A DNA stretch of 64,000 nucleotides from Pseudomonas furukawaii (GCF_002355475.1 NZ_AP014862.1:3224001-3288000), one strand, 5' to 3'; shown: positions 1-8,710, counted from the stretch's first letter. Translations and numbers: made by a program. Notes: a model not told the origin generated them from the letters alone.

Positions 1-929
1 AGCCAGCCGCCTCCGATGGCGCCGAAGATGGCCCCGAAGTTCAGCACCAGCAGGAACGCAAGGCTGGAGTTCAGGCCGTAGCCGGCGGCGGTCATCAGCT
101 TCGGCAGCCAGGAGCCCAGGGCGTAGACCATCAGCAGGCAGCAGAAGAAGGCCAGCCAGAGCATCAGGGTGTTGAGGGTGCGACCGTCGTGGAACAACTG
201 GGAAATCGCCACCTTGCTCCCCTGCCCCTGGGCCGCCACCAGGCGATCCTCCGGCATCAGGTCGTGATCCGGCAGCGCACGCTGGAGCAGGCCGCGGGCC
301 CGCGCCTGGTCCCCCCTGCGCAGCAGGAAGTTGATGGACTCCGGCAACTGACGCACCAGCAGGGGCAGCACCAGCAGCGGCACCACCGCCACGAAGAACA
401 CCGACTGCCAGCCCCAGGTGGGCATCAGCGCCATGCCGAGCCCGGCCGACAGCATGCCGCCCACCGAGTAGCCGCTGAACATGATGGCCACCAGGGTGCT
501 GCGGATCTTCTTCGGCGCGTACTCGTTCATCAGCGCCACCACATTGGGCATGACGCCGCCGATCCCCAGTCCGGCGATGAAGCGGCAGGCCGCGAACTCT
601 TCGGGGCTGCGGGCGAAGCCGTTGATGACGGTGAAGCCGCTGAAGAGGATCACGCAGGTCATGATGGTGCGGCGGCGGCCGATGCGGTCCGACAGCGGAC
701 CGAAGAACAGCGCGCCCAGCATCATCCCCACCAGGGCGCAGCTGCCGAGCAGACCGGCCTCCAGGGCGCTGAGGTTCCAGGCCTGCATCAGCGCCGGCAA
801 TACCACGCCGTAGATGACCAGGTCGTAGCCGTCGAAAATGATGATCAGCGCGCACCAGAACAGCACGCGCCCATGGAAGGCATTGAAGCGGGCCCCGTCC
901 AGCAGGGCGGAAACGTCGATATCACGCAT
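1..929 (-). CDS. Aromatic acid:H+ symporter (AAHS-type MFS), C-terminus cut off
   Basis: Reads leftward from ATG at 929 and leaves the window after about 309 codons, so the last part of a normal ~450-residue MFS protein is missing. The first helix carries the AAHS signature DGYDLVIYG (about residues 33-41) and the loop after helix 2 has GPLSDRIGRRR, the MFS motif. These features are typical of PcaK/BenK-type importers of benzoate-like acids in the inner membrane. It lies 73 bp downstream of nahG on the same strand, so the likely substrate is salicylate or a related hydroxybenzoate. The family is clear; the substrate is inferred from context only. Confidence 0.85.
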   Translation of the reverse strand, partial: MRDIDVSALLDGARFNAFHGRVLFWCALIIIFDGYDLVIYGVVLPALMQAWNLSALEAGLLGSCALVGMMLGALFFGPLSDRIGRRRTIMTCVILFSGFTVINGFARSPEEFAACRFIAGLGIGGVMPNVVALMNEYAPKKIRSTLVAIMFSGYSVGGMLSAGLGMALMPTWGWQSVFFVAVVPLLVLPLLVRQLPESINFLLRRGDQARARGLLQRALPDHDLMPEDRLVAAQGQGSKVAISQLFHDGRTLNTLMLWLAFFCCLLMVYALGSWLPKLMTAAGYGLNSSLAFLLVLNFGAIFGAIGGGW

Positions 930-1002
930 GGCTTGGCTCTTCTTGTCGTTGTTATAGAGCCGGAGGCGGCATCGGGGCCGCCTTCCGGTGAGGGCGTCGG
1001 GG

Positions 1003-2292
1003 TCAGGCGCAGTGGCTCAGCGCCTCCCAACCCAGTCGGCGCCGGGCATCGGCCAGGTCGGCCTCCAGGTCGTGGTTCCACAGCCAGTCGAAGCGGCTGG
1101 CCAGGGTGGCGCCCAGGGCCTGTTCGTCGTTGCCGACCTGCGGGTCCCGCAATTCGTAAAGCTCGCCGGCCTCCCAGGAGGTGCGCTGCACCCGGCAGGC
1201 ACGGGGACGACGGAGCGCGTCATAGGCCGCCAGCAGCGCCTCCGGCGCGGCATCCCGCGCGCGCGGATCACCCAGCAGGCGTGCCAGGAACCAGGCATCT
1301 TCAAGGCCCTGCCCGGCACCCGCGCCTTGGTGCGGCAACATGGCGTGGGCGGCATCGCCGATCAGCGCGACGCGGCCGTGGACGTAGCCCGGTAGCTCGG
1401 CCAGGTCGTGGAGCGCCCAGTGGGTGGGCGCCGGAATGCATTCCAGCAACACCCGCGCGGCGTCGCCCCAGCCGGCGAAGGCGTCGAGCATTTCCCGCTG
1501 GCTGGCCTCGCGCACCCAGGGCGCGTCCGCCGGCCACTGCGGATCGGGCCGGCTGCGGTCGGAGATGAAGGCCACCACATTGATGACGCGGCCCTGCTTC
1601 ACCGGGAAGGTGAGGATGTGGCCGTCCAGCCCGAGGTACATCTGCGGCACGTCCACCAGGTGCTCGTCCACCCCGGCGGCGCGGTAGGCCTCGCGCAGGC
1701 GCAGGCTGTCGATCATGCCCCGGTAGGCACAGGTGCCGGTGAAGCGCGGTGCGGCAGGCGCCGCGCCGATGCCTTCCAGCACATGGTTGCGCAGGGCCGA
1801 CTTGATGCCGTCGGCGGCGATCAGCAGGTCGCCCCGGTAGTCGCTGCCATCGGTGAAGCGCACGCGCACTCCGGCGCCCTCCTGCTCCACGGCGACCGCG
1901 CGCTTGTTGAAGCGGGCCACGCCCTCGGGCAGGCGGCTGGCCAGCACATCGAGGAAGTCGGCGCGGTGCACCGAGGACTGGCCCACGCCGGGCGCCACGC
2001 TGGCCCCCAGGTAGCCGGCGTCGCTGCCCCGGCGCCACTCGAACCAGATGTCCTGCCAGGGCTCGGGGGTGCGGTCGGCAACCTGGGCGTAGGGCTCGGC
2101 CAGGCCGAGGCCGGCGATGGCGCGGACGGCGTTGGCGCCGAAGGACACGCCGGCGCCGACTTCACCGAAGGCGGGGGCGGATTCGAAGAGCTGGACCTCG
2201 AGGTGCGAGTGGCGGCACAGGTCCAGTGCCAGGGCGACGCCGGAAATTCCGCCGCCGATGATGCCGATGCGCAAGGCTGGCTGTGTGGTCAT
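1003..2292 (-). CDS. nahG: Salicylate 1-monooxygenase (salicylate hydroxylase)
   Basis: 429-residue class A flavoprotein monooxygenase that would convert salicylate, NADH and O2 to catechol and CO2. It has the N-terminal FAD fold GIIGGGISG (about residues 9-17) and a C-terminal FAD-binding GDAAHAMLPHQGAGAGQG segment. Length and long stretches of sequence, including the N-terminal third and the WLWNHDLEADL tail, match my memory of plasmid-borne P. putida NahG very closely. Start ATG at 2292 gives the expected N-terminus. It is divergent from nahR, as in nah/sal systems, and followed by an AAHS transporter. No catechol dioxygenase is in the window, so catechol must be handled elsewhere. Confidence 0.93.
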   Translation of the reverse strand: MTTQPALRIGIIGGGISGVALALDLCRHSHLEVQLFESAPAFGEVGAGVSFGANAVRAIAGLGLAEPYAQVADRTPEPWQDIWFEWRRGSDAGYLGASVAPGVGQSSVHRADFLDVLASRLPEGVARFNKRAVAVEQEGAGVRVRFTDGSDYRGDLLIAADGIKSALRNHVLEGIGAAPAAPRFTGTCAYRGMIDSLRLREAYRAAGVDEHLVDVPQMYLGLDGHILTFPVKQGRVINVVAFISDRSRPDPQWPADAPWVREASQREMLDAFAGWGDAARVLLECIPAPTHWALHDLAELPGYVHGRVALIGDAAHAMLPHQGAGAGQGLEDAWFLARLLGDPRARDAAPEALLAAYDALRRPRACRVQRTSWEAGELYELRDPQVGNDEQALGATLASRFDWLWNHDLEADLADARRRLGWEALSHCA

Positions 2293-2378
2293 GGGGGTAC
2301 CCAGGCTGTTGTTGTTGGAGTGGGACCATCATGGGTACTGGACCAATATTGATAAATGCAGCGACTCGCATACAGACT

Positions 2379-2393
2379 ATTCCACTTGTGAAT
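2379..2393. promoter_or_regulatory. Candidate NahR operator in the nahG-nahR divergent region
   Basis: The 126-bp gap between nahG and nahR contains ATTCCACTTGTGAAT, an imperfect palindrome with ATTC/GAAT ends and a LysR-like T-N11-A layout. On the nahG strand it reads ATTCAC..., resembling the ATTCAC half of published NahR boxes as I recall them. It sits 25 bp upstream of nahR and about 87 bp from nahG, suitable for activating nahG and autorepressing nahR. The assignment is by position and partial match. Confidence 0.55.
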
Positions 2394-2418
2394 ATTCCTC
2401 CGAGCCACGAGCGCTGCC

Positions 2419-3321
2419 ATGGATATCCGTGATCTGGACCTGAACCTGCTGGTGGTCTTCAACCAATTGCTGATCGACCGCCGCGTCTCCACCGCGGCGG
2501 ACAACCTGGGGCTCACCCAGCCCGCCGTCAGCAACGCCCTCAAGCGTCTGCGCACCAGCCTGCAGGACGACCTGTTCGTACGCACCTACCAGGGCATGGC
2601 CCCCACGCCCTACGCCGAGCAACTGGCGGAGCCCGTCTCCCTGGCGATCCACACCCTGCGGGAAGCGCTGGGCCGCCAGGACAGCTTCGAGCCCGCCAGC
2701 GCCGAGCGCACCTTCACCCTCGCCATGACCGACATTGGCGAGATCTACTTCACCCCCCGACTGATGGACGCCCTGACGCGCCTGGCACCCGGCTGCCGAA
2801 TCAGCACCGTGCGCAACACCTCGGTCTCGCTGATCGAGGCCCTGCAGAACGGCACCGTCGACCTGGCCGTGGGGCTGCTGCCGAACCTCCAGGCCGGCTT
2901 CTTCACCCGCCGCCTGTTCCACCACCGCTACGTCTGCATGTGCCGTCGCGATCACCCCGTCACCCGCCAGCCGCTGACCCTGGAGCGCTTCTGCGAGCAC
3001 GGCCACGTGCGGGTGGTCGCCGCCACCACCGGCCACGGCGAGGTGGACGCCCACATGGCGCGCCTGGGTATCCAGCGGGACATCCGCCTGGAGGTGCCCC
3101 ACTTCGTCGCGGTCGGCCACATCCTCCAGCGCACCGACCTGCTGGCCACGGTGCCGGAGCGTTTCGCCGAGTCCTGCGTCGAGCCCTTCGGCCTGGTGGC
3201 CCTGCCCCACCCGGCTCGACTGCCGGAGATCGACATCAACCTGTTCTGGCACGCGAAATACCACCGCGATCCGGCCAATCGCTGGCTGCGGCAACTGATG
3301 GTGGAACTCTTCGCCGATTGA
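2419..3321 (+). CDS. nahR: LysR-type salicylate-responsive activator NahR
   Basis: 300-residue LysR regulator. The N-terminal winged HTH (about residues 1-65; LGLTQPAVSNALKRLR) and the effector domain both match my memory of P. putida NahR/NagR nearly throughout, for example TMDIGEIYF-like and YVCMCRRDHPVTR segments and the C-terminal FWHAKYH. NahR binds salicylate and activates nah/sal promoters. The divergent nahG supports the same role. It converges on the next gene with a 6-bp gap. Confidence 0.9.
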   Translation: MDIRDLDLNLLVVFNQLLIDRRVSTAADNLGLTQPAVSNALKRLRTSLQDDLFVRTYQGMAPTPYAEQLAEPVSLAIHTLREALGRQDSFEPASAERTFTLAMTDIGEIYFTPRLMDALTRLAPGCRISTVRNTSVSLIEALQNGTVDLAVGLLPNLQAGFFTRRLFHHRYVCMCRRDHPVTRQPLTLERFCEHGHVRVVAATTGHGEVDAHMARLGIQRDIRLEVPHFVAVGHILQRTDLLATVPERFAESCVEPFGLVALPHPARLPEIDINLFWHAKYHRDPANRWLRQLMVELFAD

Positions 3322-3327
3322 AGGCCC

Positions 3328-4248
3328 TCAGGCGGCCGGCAGGCGCCATAGCGGGTCGCCCGCCATCAGCGCGGCGGCCCAGTCGGCGAAGGCCCGCACG
3401 CGGGGAGACAGGTGCCGGGTCTGGGGATACACGAGGCTGATGGGCATGCTCCCGGGCGTCCAATCCGGCAGCAGCTCCACCAGGGCGCCTGTGTCCAGGT
3501 GCGGACGGGCCTCGGCCCGGGGGACGCAGACGACGCCCAGCCCGGCGAGGGCGGCCGTCAGGTAACTGCCCCCGTGGTTGAAGCGCATCACGGGTGTCTG
3601 GTCGATGCTGTAGCGCCGCTCGCCGCACTCCAGCGACGGCGTCATGGGCTTGCCGCCCGGGAAGGTGAAGCCCAGGAAGCGCTGCTGGGGCAGGTCGTCG
3701 GGCGTGAGCAGCGGCGCGCTGTCCCGGAGATAGCTCGGCGCCGCGCACAGGCAGAAACGCATCAGCCCCACCGGCCGGCAGACCAGGTCCGGGTCCGTCA
3801 CCGGCCCGCCGCGCAGGGCGCAGTCCACGCCCTCCTGCACCAGGTCCACCACCCGCTCGCTGCAACCGATATCCAGCCGCACCTCGGGATGCCGCGCGGC
3901 GAAATCCGGCAGTGCCGGAATCACCAGGCAGATGCCCACCGGCGACGGCATCTCCACCCGCACCCGCCCCCGCGCCACGGTGCGGTTCTGCGCCACCGCC
4001 GCTTCCAGCTCATCGATATCGTCCAGCAGCGCGCGGGCGCGCTCGTAGTAGGCGGCACCGTCGGTGGTGGGCGTGACGCGGCGCGTGGTGCGGTGCAGCA
4101 GCTTGACCCCGAGCAGCGACTCCAGCCCCAGTATCTGGCCGGAGACGGTGGTCTTCGCCAGGCCCAGGGCGTCCGCCGCCCGGGTGAAGCTCCCCAATTC
4201 GACGATACGGCAGAAGGCGCGCATCGCTTCCAGTCGATCGAAGGCCAT
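3328..4248 (-). CDS. LysR-family regulator (CrgA-like clade)
   Basis: 306 residues: N-terminal HTH (about 5-62; ADALGLAKTTVSGQILGLESLLG), then a substrate-binding domain including IGCSERVVDLVQEGVDCALRGG, a segment typical of the CrgA/YafC-like clade. It is transcribed away from the AhpD-like/cupin pair and probably controls it through the palindrome at 4268-4287. The effector cannot be told from sequence. Confidence 0.85.
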   Translation of the reverse strand: MAFDRLEAMRAFCRIVELGSFTRAADALGLAKTTVSGQILGLESLLGVKLLHRTTRRVTPTTDGAAYYERARALLDDIDELEAAVAQNRTVARGRVRVEMPSPVGICLVIPALPDFAARHPEVRLDIGCSERVVDLVQEGVDCALRGGPVTDPDLVCRPVGLMRFCLCAAPSYLRDSAPLLTPDDLPQQRFLGFTFPGGKPMTPSLECGERRYSIDQTPVMRFNHGGSYLTAALAGLGVVCVPRAEARPHLDTGALVELLPDWTPGSMPISLVYPQTRHLSPRVRAFADWAAALMAGDPLWRLPAA

Positions 4249-4267
4249 ATTTGTCCGGTTTTCCGTA

Positions 4268-4287
4268 CGGTGAAAACGAATTCACCG
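4268..4287. promoter_or_regulatory. Perfect inverted repeat between LysR gene and AhpD-like gene
   Basis: CGGTGAA-AACGAA-TTCACCG has two perfect 7-bp arms and a 6-bp spacer. It begins 20 bp upstream of the LysR start codon and 72 bp upstream of the divergent AhpD-like gene. This is a suitable position for a LysR recognition/autoregulation site. Binding is inferred. Confidence 0.5.
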
Positions 4288-4359
4288 AGTTTATTCATCA
4301 ATTTACGCTCAATAAAGTGATCGCCAGACCGAACCTCCTCGGCAACCCGGAGCATGAAC

Positions 4360-4800
4360 ATGAGCACGCAACGCCTCGACTACTACCAAGCCGCACCCCA
4401 GGTGATGAAGGCCATGATCGGCCTCGAGAAAGCCACGTCCGAATCGGTGCTGCCAGCGCCCCTGAGAGAACTGGTGCGGATCCGCGCCTCGCAGATCAAC
4501 GGCTGCGCCTACTGCGTGGACCTGCACACCCGGGAAGCGGCCAAGGCCGGGGAAAGCCTTAAGCGACTGATGGCCATCGCGGTGTGGCAGGAAACGCCCT
4601 TCTTCGACGAACGCGAGCGGGCCGCGCTGCTCTGGGCCGAGACCCTGACCCTGGTGGCCAGCACCCGCGCACCGGAGGACGTCTATCGGCAGGTCGCGGC
4701 GGTCTTTGATGACCGGGAACTGGCCGAACTGACCTTCGTCATCGCCGCCATCAACGCCTGGAATCGCTTCGGTGTCGGTTTCGGGATGCAACCGGAGTGA
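4360..4800 (+). CDS. Carboxymuconolactone decarboxylase / AhpD-like protein
   Basis: 146 residues from ATG 4360. This start is preferred over ATG 4354 because the GGAG at 4349-4352 is then 7 bp away. The AhpD core is present: INGCAYCVDLHTREA with Cys-x-x-Cys and a following His (about residues 49, 52 and 56). This is the CxxC redox/proton-relay signature of alkylhydroperoxidase-like proteins. The likely role is peroxide or thiol redox chemistry. It is followed after 5 bp by a secreted cupin, so the two are probably one transcript. Confidence 0.85.
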   Translation: MSTQRLDYYQAAPQVMKAMIGLEKATSESVLPAPLRELVRIRASQINGCAYCVDLHTREAAKAGESLKRLMAIAVWQETPFFDERERAALLWAETLTLVASTRAPEDVYRQVAAVFDDRELAELTFVIAAINAWNRFGVGFGMQPE

Positions 4801-4805
4801 AGACC

Positions 4806-5225
4806 ATGAACCCCTACGCCAAAGCCCTTTGCGTCGCCGTCGCCACCCTGCTCGCTACGCCCGTCCTGGCCCACGGCGACGGGGCCGGCGAAGAGGTGGT
4901 CACCTCCATCGCCCGGACCACCCTGCCGCCCAAGGCCTTCTCTCACGCCACGGCGCTTCGCGTCGACTTCGCCCCCGGTGCGACCTCCACCGCCCATCGC
5001 CATCCGGGCCATGTGTTCGCCGTGGTGCTGAGCGGCGAGGTGGAATCCGCCCTCGACGGCCACCCCCCGCGCCGCTACAAGGCCGGCGACGCCTGGTACG
5101 AACACCCCGGGCAGCTGCACCGCGTCACCCGCAACGCCAGCGACAGCGAACCCGCCACGCTGGTGGCCTGGCTGCTCTCGGATGGCAAGGAAGCATTGGT
5201 GCAGCCGGTGAAGCTGAAACGCTAG
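4806..5225 (+). CDS. Secreted cupin-domain protein
   Basis: 139 residues from ATG 4806; GGAG at 4794-4797 favours it over the upstream in-frame GTG at 4797. Residues 1 to about 19 are a signal peptide ending VLA before HGDG. The rest is a single cupin barrel with motif 1 AHRHPGHVFAVVLSGE and motif 2 EHPGQLHRVTRNAS, giving metal-ligand histidines. It probably acts in the periplasm. Substrate unknown; it forms a two-gene unit with the AhpD-like gene. Confidence 0.8.
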   Translation: MNPYAKALCVAVATLLATPVLAHGDGAGEEVVTSIARTTLPPKAFSHATALRVDFAPGATSTAHRHPGHVFAVVLSGEVESALDGHPPRRYKAGDAWYEHPGQLHRVTRNASDSEPATLVAWLLSDGKEALVQPVKLKR

Positions 5226-5373
5226 GCGCGTTGTCGGCTGACGTCCGAGCTCGGCACGACTCCTCAGCCCCGGGTCTGGCCAGTTTCAGAAGCTGGCCGG
5301 CCCAGGCCACTGGATGCGCCAGTCACCAATGGGCGGCGGCCGCTCAGGTCGAAGGTCTTCAGGGGAGACAGGC

Positions 5374-6549
5374 TCAGTCGGCACCGCCTTGCCCACGAGC
5401 GAGGATCTTCTTCGCCAGGCTCATGCGGTGCACCTCGTTGGGACCGTCATAGATCCGGAACCCCCGCGCATCCCGGAAGATCCGATCGACGATCGCCTCG
5501 CTGGTCACACCCTGGCCTCCCAGTACCTGGACACTGCGATCGATCACTCGCCAGATGCCCTCGGAGCTGATCACCTTGACCATGCTCGATTCGGTATTGC
5601 CCCGCTCGCCCTGGTCCAGCACCCAGGCGCAGTGCCAGATGGCGAGCCGGGTGGTGAGCAGGTCCATCTCGTTGTCCGCCAGCATGAAGCCCACGCCCTG
5701 GTGTTCGCCCAGCTTCCGGCCAAAGGATTCGCGCCGCGCCGCATAGGCGCAGGCCACGTCATGGGCTCGACGGGCTTGCCCCAGCCAGCGCATGCAGTGG
5801 GTCAGGCGAGCCGGCGCCAGGCGCACCTGCGCATAGCGGAAGCCCTTGCCCACTTCGCCCAGCACGTCGGAGGCCGGCACCCTCAGGTTTTCGAAGCGCA
5901 GCACCGCATGCCCGCCGGTGAAGCAGGTATCCAGGGAATCCATCATCCGTTCCAGCCTGAAACCGGGGCGATCGGTGTCGGTGAGGAACATGGTGGCGTT
6001 TCCGTCCTCGGTACGCGCCATGATGATCGCGAAGCTGGCCCCCTCCGCTCCGGTGATCAGCCACTTCTGTCCGTTGATGACGTAATGGTCGCCATCGCGC
6101 ACGGCGGTGGTCGCGAGCATGGAAGGATCGGAGCCCGCGCCCGGCGCCGGTTCGGTCATGGCGAAGCAGGAGCGGATATGGCCCTGGACCAGCGGACGCA
6201 ACCAGCGGTCCTTCTGGGCCTCGGTGGCCACCACTTCCATCAGGTGGATATTGCCTTCGTCCGGCGCGTGGATATTCATGGCCGTCGGACCGAGCGGCGA
6301 ATAGGCCGCCTCCTCGAACAGCACCGCCTTGGCGACGTGGGAGAGGCCGAGCCCACCCATCTCACGGGACGCATGGGGTGTCAGCAGCCCCCAGCTGCGG
6401 GCCTTGGCCACCAGCTCCTGACGCAAATCCGCGCGGGGGCCGTGAGCGGTCTGTCGGGGGTCCTGCTCCATGGGCAGGATCTCGCGCGCGATGAACTCAC
6501 GGACACGGGATTGCAGGGCCAGCAGGTCATCTGGAAGGGAAAAGTTCAT
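5374..6549 (-). CDS. Acyl-CoA dehydrogenase, ACAD10/11 and LvaC-like
   Basis: 391-residue acyl-CoA dehydrogenase with three regions in order: N-terminal helical, middle beta (CFAMTEPAPGAGSDPS) and C-terminal helical with QVLGGQGVT. Near the end the usual YEG catalytic motif reads YDGPNEVHR. As I recall, human ACAD10/ACAD11 have a comparable DGPDEVH, so this is probably the 4-hydroxyacyl-CoA branch. It is the last gene of a four-gene unit after an APH-type kinase, DUF6285 and a phosphatase. The expected job is to act on a phosphorylated hydroxyacyl-CoA made by the kinase. AGGAA 8 bp before the ATG supports the start. Confidence 0.85.
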   Translation of the reverse strand: MNFSLPDDLLALQSRVREFIAREILPMEQDPRQTAHGPRADLRQELVAKARSWGLLTPHASREMGGLGLSHVAKAVLFEEAAYSPLGPTAMNIHAPDEGNIHLMEVVATEAQKDRWLRPLVQGHIRSCFAMTEPAPGAGSDPSMLATTAVRDGDHYVINGQKWLITGAEGASFAIIMARTEDGNATMFLTDTDRPGFRLERMMDSLDTCFTGGHAVLRFENLRVPASDVLGEVGKGFRYAQVRLAPARLTHCMRWLGQARRAHDVACAYAARRESFGRKLGEHQGVGFMLADNEMDLLTTRLAIWHCAWVLDQGERGNTESSMVKVISSEGIWRVIDRSVQVLGGQGVTSEAIVDRIFRDARGFRIYDGPNEVHRMSLAKKILARGQGGAD

Positions 6550-6571
6550 CTAAGGGTTCCTCAGGGGTGGC

Positions 6572-7288
6572 TCACGCCTTCAGCCCATCTGGCTGAATGG
6601 CGCTGAAAAGGTGTTCGAGGACGGTTTCGTGGATGCCGGCCTTGTGGGGGTCGTAGGGCGTGAAATTGAGCAGGCGGACCATGGCGCCCACGACCTGGCA
6701 GTCCTGCATGTCGATATCGATGACGTTGAGGCAAGCGTTGTCCTGCTCGAACGCCGCGATGCCGGACAGCCCCAGTCCTGTGGCCCAGCCCAGCAGGATC
6801 CGGTTTACCGCGTCGTGGCTGACGATCAGCAGGTGTTCCCAGCCGGGGTCCTGGAGCAGTTCGAGGAACCGGCTCAGCACCCTGGCCTGGAAAGCATCCC
6901 AGCGCTCACCGCCCAGGAAACTGGCGCCGGGGTCACCGGCGCTGCGATAGGTGCCGAGTACCCGATCCCGCAGCTCTTCCCGGGGAATCTCTCGCAGGCG
7001 CCCGGCGCGGATCTCGCGTAGCTCCGGCAGCGACTCGATGGGCATGTCGCGCTCCATCAGCACCAGATCGAGGGTCTGGCGGGCGCGGGGGTAGTCGGAG
7101 CAGAGGGCCCGGCCCAATCGCACCCCCTGCAACACCTGCCCCAGGGCCCGGGCCTGGTGCGTCCCGGTGCGCGATAGCGAAACACCACGTGGATCGAGGG
7201 GCCGGCCTTGCTCGTCGAAGTAATCGACCTGCCCATGACGCACCAGGTAGCAGCGCCGTCGAACGGTCGGCCGGGAGTCAGCGGTCAT
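6572..7288 (-). CDS. Histidine phosphatase family (PGAM-like) protein in an lva-like operon
   Basis: 238 residues with the branch-1 histidine phosphatase core: RHGQ at residues 17-20 with the phospho-acceptor His, an acidic LREIRAGRL segment, and the second His in IVSHDAVNRIL. It would cleave a phosphate ester in the cytoplasm. It overlaps the DUF6285 gene by 11 bp and ends 22 bp before the acyl-CoA dehydrogenase, so it is embedded in the kinase/dehydrogenase operon. The P. putida lvaABCDE set, as I remember it, has no such gene. It might recycle or proofread a phospho-acyl-CoA intermediate; that is inference. Confidence 0.85.
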   Translation of the reverse strand: MTADSRPTVRRRCYLVRHGQVDYFDEQGRPLDPRGVSLSRTGTHQARALGQVLQGVRLGRALCSDYPRARQTLDLVLMERDMPIESLPELREIRAGRLREIPREELRDRVLGTYRSAGDPGASFLGGERWDAFQARVLSRFLELLQDPGWEHLLIVSHDAVNRILLGWATGLGLSGIAAFEQDNACLNVIDIDMQDCQVVGAMVRLLNFTPYDPHKAGIHETVLEHLFSAIQPDGLKA

Positions 7289-7655
7289 GGTCGAGCACCT
7301 TCGGATTGCTGATCCGCAGCCGGGCGCGGGTGATCGCCCCCAGGGCCTCCAGCAGGCGCTGCCGGTCAGGGCCGGGACGGTCGAATACGCCCTCTCGAAT
7401 GAACTGGCTCAGCAACGCCCGGGCATCCTCCCGGGTCAACCCGGCCAGCCCGTGCGGTTCCAGCACGCGGGCCAGGGCACCCTCTTCGAGCTCGGCCGCC
7501 TGGGGGCCCAGTTCGATCTCGCGGGCCGCCATGGCAAGCGCGCTGGCGATCATCCGGGCGTCATAACCCAACTCGGACGGCAAAGCCGGCAGCAGCCCCT
7601 CAAGGAGCAGGCAGCGCGCGGTGGTCAGGAGTTCGGTGGCATCGGGCCTGGTCAT
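7278..7655 (-). CDS. DUF6285-type small protein, LvaB-like
   Basis: 125 residues from ATG 7655, which overlaps the kinase stop codon in an ATGA. Mostly helical, no catalytic motif visible. Small proteins of this kind accompany APH-family kinases in acyl-CoA loci. In P. putida levulinate catabolism LvaB is needed with LvaA for 4-hydroxyvaleryl-CoA phosphorylation. By position this is the LvaB counterpart. The longer frame to 7811 is only a shadow inside the kinase. Confidence 0.75.
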   Translation of the reverse strand: MTRPDATELLTTARCLLLEGLLPALPSELGYDARMIASALAMAAREIELGPQAAELEEGALARVLEPHGLAGLTREDARALLSQFIREGVFDRPGPDRQRLLEALGAITRARLRISNPKVLDHDR

Positions 7656-8710
7656 GTCGGGGCTCCACTCAGCTTGAGGATCTCCTGCTCCAGTTCCGGA
7701 ACCATGCGCCCGGTCAGGGCCAGCTCCAGGGACTGCTGCTGTCCGCTCAGATGGCGCTGGACCTGCTGCAAGGCCACCACGGCCCAGCGCAAGTGCGCCA
7801 TCAACTGCCAATAGCGCAACTCGTCCCGGTCCGGTCGGTAGCCTGACTCCTCCTGGTATCCCCCGAGAAAGTCCTCCAGGGCGCCGACTCCGCCAGCCTC
7901 ACGGTCAGGACGGGCGAATCGCCAGCAGCGTGCGGTGAACCAGCCAAGGTCCTCGCGTGGATCGCCCCAGCCGGCGAACTCCCAATCCAGGACGCCGGCC
8001 AGGTGCCCCGCCTCCACCATGTAATTGCCCGTGCGGTAATCACGGTGGATCAGGCGCGAAGGCCGTGGTTGCGGACGGTTCAGTTCGCACCAGCGCAGCC
8101 CCCACTCGATCACCGGGTGACTCCCCGGTAAGGCATCGAGGTAGTGGCGGTACTGGTCGATGCTGGCCTGCACCGGGTCCGGCGCCGGCGTTGGCAGGAA
8201 GCCCAGTTCGGGGTGATCCGGCGTGATGCCGTGCAGGCGCGCCAGGCTCGCCCCCAGCTCATGGCACAGGCCCTTGCGCATGGGTTCCAGTTCCGGGTCG
8301 GTGCTGAGACGGTGGCCATTGGCGCTGCCACCCAGGGCCTGCATCAGGAAGAAGTCCCGGCCGAGCACGGTGGCGTCCTGGCAGAGCCAGAGCGGCTCCG
8401 GCACCTTCACGCCTGCCTGATGGACCGCTCGCAGCACCGCGAACTCCTGGGAGCGCTCCATGCTGGCGGCGACGGACGATGGCGAATCGGTGCGCAGTAC
8501 CCAGCGTCGATCGGCCTGCAAACCGCCATTGAGCACCCTGGCCCGAATCAGCCAGTTTTCCTGGATGGCACCGCCGGACAGGCGCTGGCAGGCGTCGATC
8601 TGGACGCGCTCGCAACCCAGGCGCAGGGTGATGAAGCGCGCCAGAGCCGCCAGGGCGTCCGGAACGTCGACCCGGGCCGGGCAGGATGAAGGGGAAGGAA
8701 TGCTGTGCAT
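7652..8710 (-). CDS. APH-family kinase, LvaA-like hydroxyacyl-CoA kinase
   Basis: 352 residues from ATG 8710. It has the aminoglycoside-phosphotransferase fold with Brenner motif HRDYRTGN and the metal-binding LDWEFAGWGDPREDLGWF segment. These are the hallmarks of the acyl-CoA-linked APH kinases (LvaA and the kinase domain of ACAD10/11), which phosphorylate the hydroxyl of 4-hydroxyacyl-CoA. An upstream in-frame start at 8770 is rejected because the sigma54 promoter (8751-8766) lies inside that extension. It is the first gene of the leftward operon. Confidence 0.83.
   Translation of the reverse strand: MHSIPSPSSCPARVDVPDALAALARFITLRLGCERVQIDACQRLSGGAIQENWLIRARVLNGGLQADRRWVLRTDSPSSVAASMERSQEFAVLRAVHQAGVKVPEPLWLCQDATVLGRDFFLMQALGGSANGHRLSTDPELEPMRKGLCHELGASLARLHGITPDHPELGFLPTPAPDPVQASIDQYRHYLDALPGSHPVIEWGLRWCELNRPQPRPSRLIHRDYRTGNYMVEAGHLAGVLDWEFAGWGDPREDLGWFTARCWRFARPDREAGGVGALEDFLGGYQEESGYRPDRDELRYWQLMAHLRWAVVALQQVQRHLSGQQQSLELALTGRMVPELEQEILKLSGAPT

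Noticed and set aside
189-1568. Plus-strand 459-codon ORF
   Set aside because: Gln/His/Arg-rich antisense shadow of the AAHS transporter and nahG, typical of GC-rich DNA.
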